Assembly: GCA_900544245.1 (NCBI GenBank)
Contig: UQUH01000001.1
Coordinates: forward strand, 9,339-73,338
Length of the DNA stretch: 64,000 nt
Reading direction: 5' to 3'
Origin: an uncultured Coriobacteriaceae bacterium
GTDB taxonomy: Bacteria; Actinomycetota; Coriobacteriia; Coriobacteriales; QAMH01
A model generated the notes under the pieces. The model searched no databases, had not been told where the DNA came from, and saw only the letters and a program-made list of their open reading frames with translations. The position numbers were made by a program, and so were the translations under genes. This document shows positions 63,376-64,000 of this stretch, in pieces. Numbering within the stretch: the stretch's first letter is position 1; each line of letters opens with the position of its first letter.

Positions 63376-63987
63376 CTATCCCAGCAGCTGCTGGTCGAAC
63401 TCGTAGAGCACCATGTTCACCTGGTTGATGTCATGAATATTGCTCAGGAGACAGTATTCGACGATGACGTCGAACTTGGAGCTATGGGACAGCGTGAAAC
63501 CGGCGCGGGAGAGCAGTGCGAGGGCGTCTTCGTAGGAAAGTCGCAACGCGAAGGCTAGCGCGCAGGCCGTCTTCTTGGTGGGACGGTAATCGTCATCCCG
63601 GCGGATCTTCGCGAAGAGCTGGCGGCTCATGTTCGCGCGCTTGTATACCGTGGCGTCACGCAGGCCTCGCTCATCGATAAGACGCAGCACCGTCTGGGCA
63701 AACGACTCGTCAAGGTGATCGAGTCGCTCGGAAAGGCTCGGCTGGGCCGCACCGCCGAAGGCGGCGGGCGTGACGGCGTCGAATGCTCCGGTGGTTTCGG
63801 GGGAATCGGCGAAGATGTCGTCAGATGTCTCGGCCGTGGTACCAAGAAACGTGGCCTGTGGAGCCATCATCGCCTGCGGTGCGCATGCCGGTTGCGTGTC
63901 AGAAGGCCAATCGCCGACATACACGTCGGCGACGTAGCGTCTCACCTTGCCAAGTAGCTCGGCATCGCGTTTTCTGCGTCGAAACAT
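63376..63987 (-). CDS. Helix-turn-helix-like protein upstream of the VWA gene
   Basis: A 203-residue protein. The first 15 residues are basic, followed by a disordered A/T/D-rich stretch (about 30-85). The rest is helical, with a probable helix-turn-helix-like segment (MSRQLFAKIRRDDDYRPTKK) followed by ACALAFALRLSYEDALALLSRAGF. I do not know its family name, but it is commonly found with VWA proteins in gut bacteria, which is from memory. GAGGAGGG fits ATG 63987. Confidence 0.65.
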   Translation of the reverse strand: MFRRRKRDAELLGKVRRYVADVYVGDWPSDTQPACAPQAMMAPQATFLGTTAETSDDIFADSPETTGAFDAVTPAAFGGAAQPSLSERLDHLDESFAQTVLRLIDERGLRDATVYKRANMSRQLFAKIRRDDDYRPTKKTACALAFALRLSYEDALALLSRAGFTLSHSSKFDVIVEYCLLSNIHDINQVNMVLYEFDQQLLG

Positions 63988-64000
63988 GACCCTCCTCAAA

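Noticed and set aside
1..64000. CRISPR arrays, rRNA genes, insertion sequences
   Set aside because: No regularly spaced repeats, ribosomal RNA signatures or transposase genes were seen on either strand.

Overview
The window looks like chromosome of a GC-rich, Gram-positive-type actinobacterium, most likely a gut Coriobacteriia (Eggerthellales or Coriobacteriales). The reasons are the mreBCD-PBP2-RodA block next to ndk and the paired TIGR03960/TIGR03936 radical-SAM genes. Others are L21 with a lysine/alanine tail, a TsaB-TsaD fusion, SpaA-type and DUF4430 surface proteins, and a membrane LuxR regulator. This assignment rests on gene content only; no 16S gene is present.

Positions 1-25000 are a dense, mostly plus-strand housekeeping block. 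It holds a cyclophilin end, a TPR membrane protein, ndk, the elongasome operon (mreB, mreC, mreD, PBP2, rodA) with a DUF697 protein, and two coupled radical-SAM family genes. A rod-shaped non-coding RNA candidate that looks like 6S RNA follows. Then come rplU-rpmA, glmS-acpS-nnrD-alr-udg-tsaE in an overlapping run, a J-domain protein, an orphan HlyD-like adaptor, tsaB-tsaD and groES-groEL. Positions 25000-28020 hold an EamA transporter, a hotdog thioesterase, a CNNM/HlyC-type gene broken by a frameshift at a G8 tract, and the initiator tRNA.

Positions 28143-43600 are accessory. They contain a SpaA-like adhesin with a two-component system, a 39-residue acidic microprotein and a GyrI-like protein. 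They also contain a metal-centred cluster (diverged MoeA, FecBCD-type ABC importer, THEP1-like NTPase, DUF4213/DUF364 protein), a flavodoxin behind a MerR-type promoter, and an ABC-2 exporter with a TetR-type palindrome. An imperfect 46-bp direct repeat brackets the metal cluster.

Positions 43650-52850 are the most unusual part. A GPH-type transporter and a PucR-type regulator diverge from each other. Downstream are a FucI/AraA-fold enzyme, a SufE-like protein, two small carrier-like proteins, a SufS-like cysteine desulfurase, and an arylamine N-acetyltransferase whose catalytic Cys is Ser, fused to a universal-stress-protein domain. Five copies of a TTGTGC-N5-GCA(C/T)A palindrome lie in the regulatory gaps and tie these genes into one probable regulon. 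I infer a dedicated uptake, sugar-isomerase and sulfur-transfer pathway whose substrate is unknown.

Positions 53000-64000 contain a leaderless membrane LuxR regulator and two DUF4430 (transcobalamin-like) surface proteins. The larger of these has five Ig-like repeats and a PQQ propeller and sits behind a cobalamin riboswitch, which suggests a cell-surface corrinoid capture system. A KefB-type antiporter, K+ channel and ClC operon follows, then a VWA protein and its upstream regulator-like neighbour.
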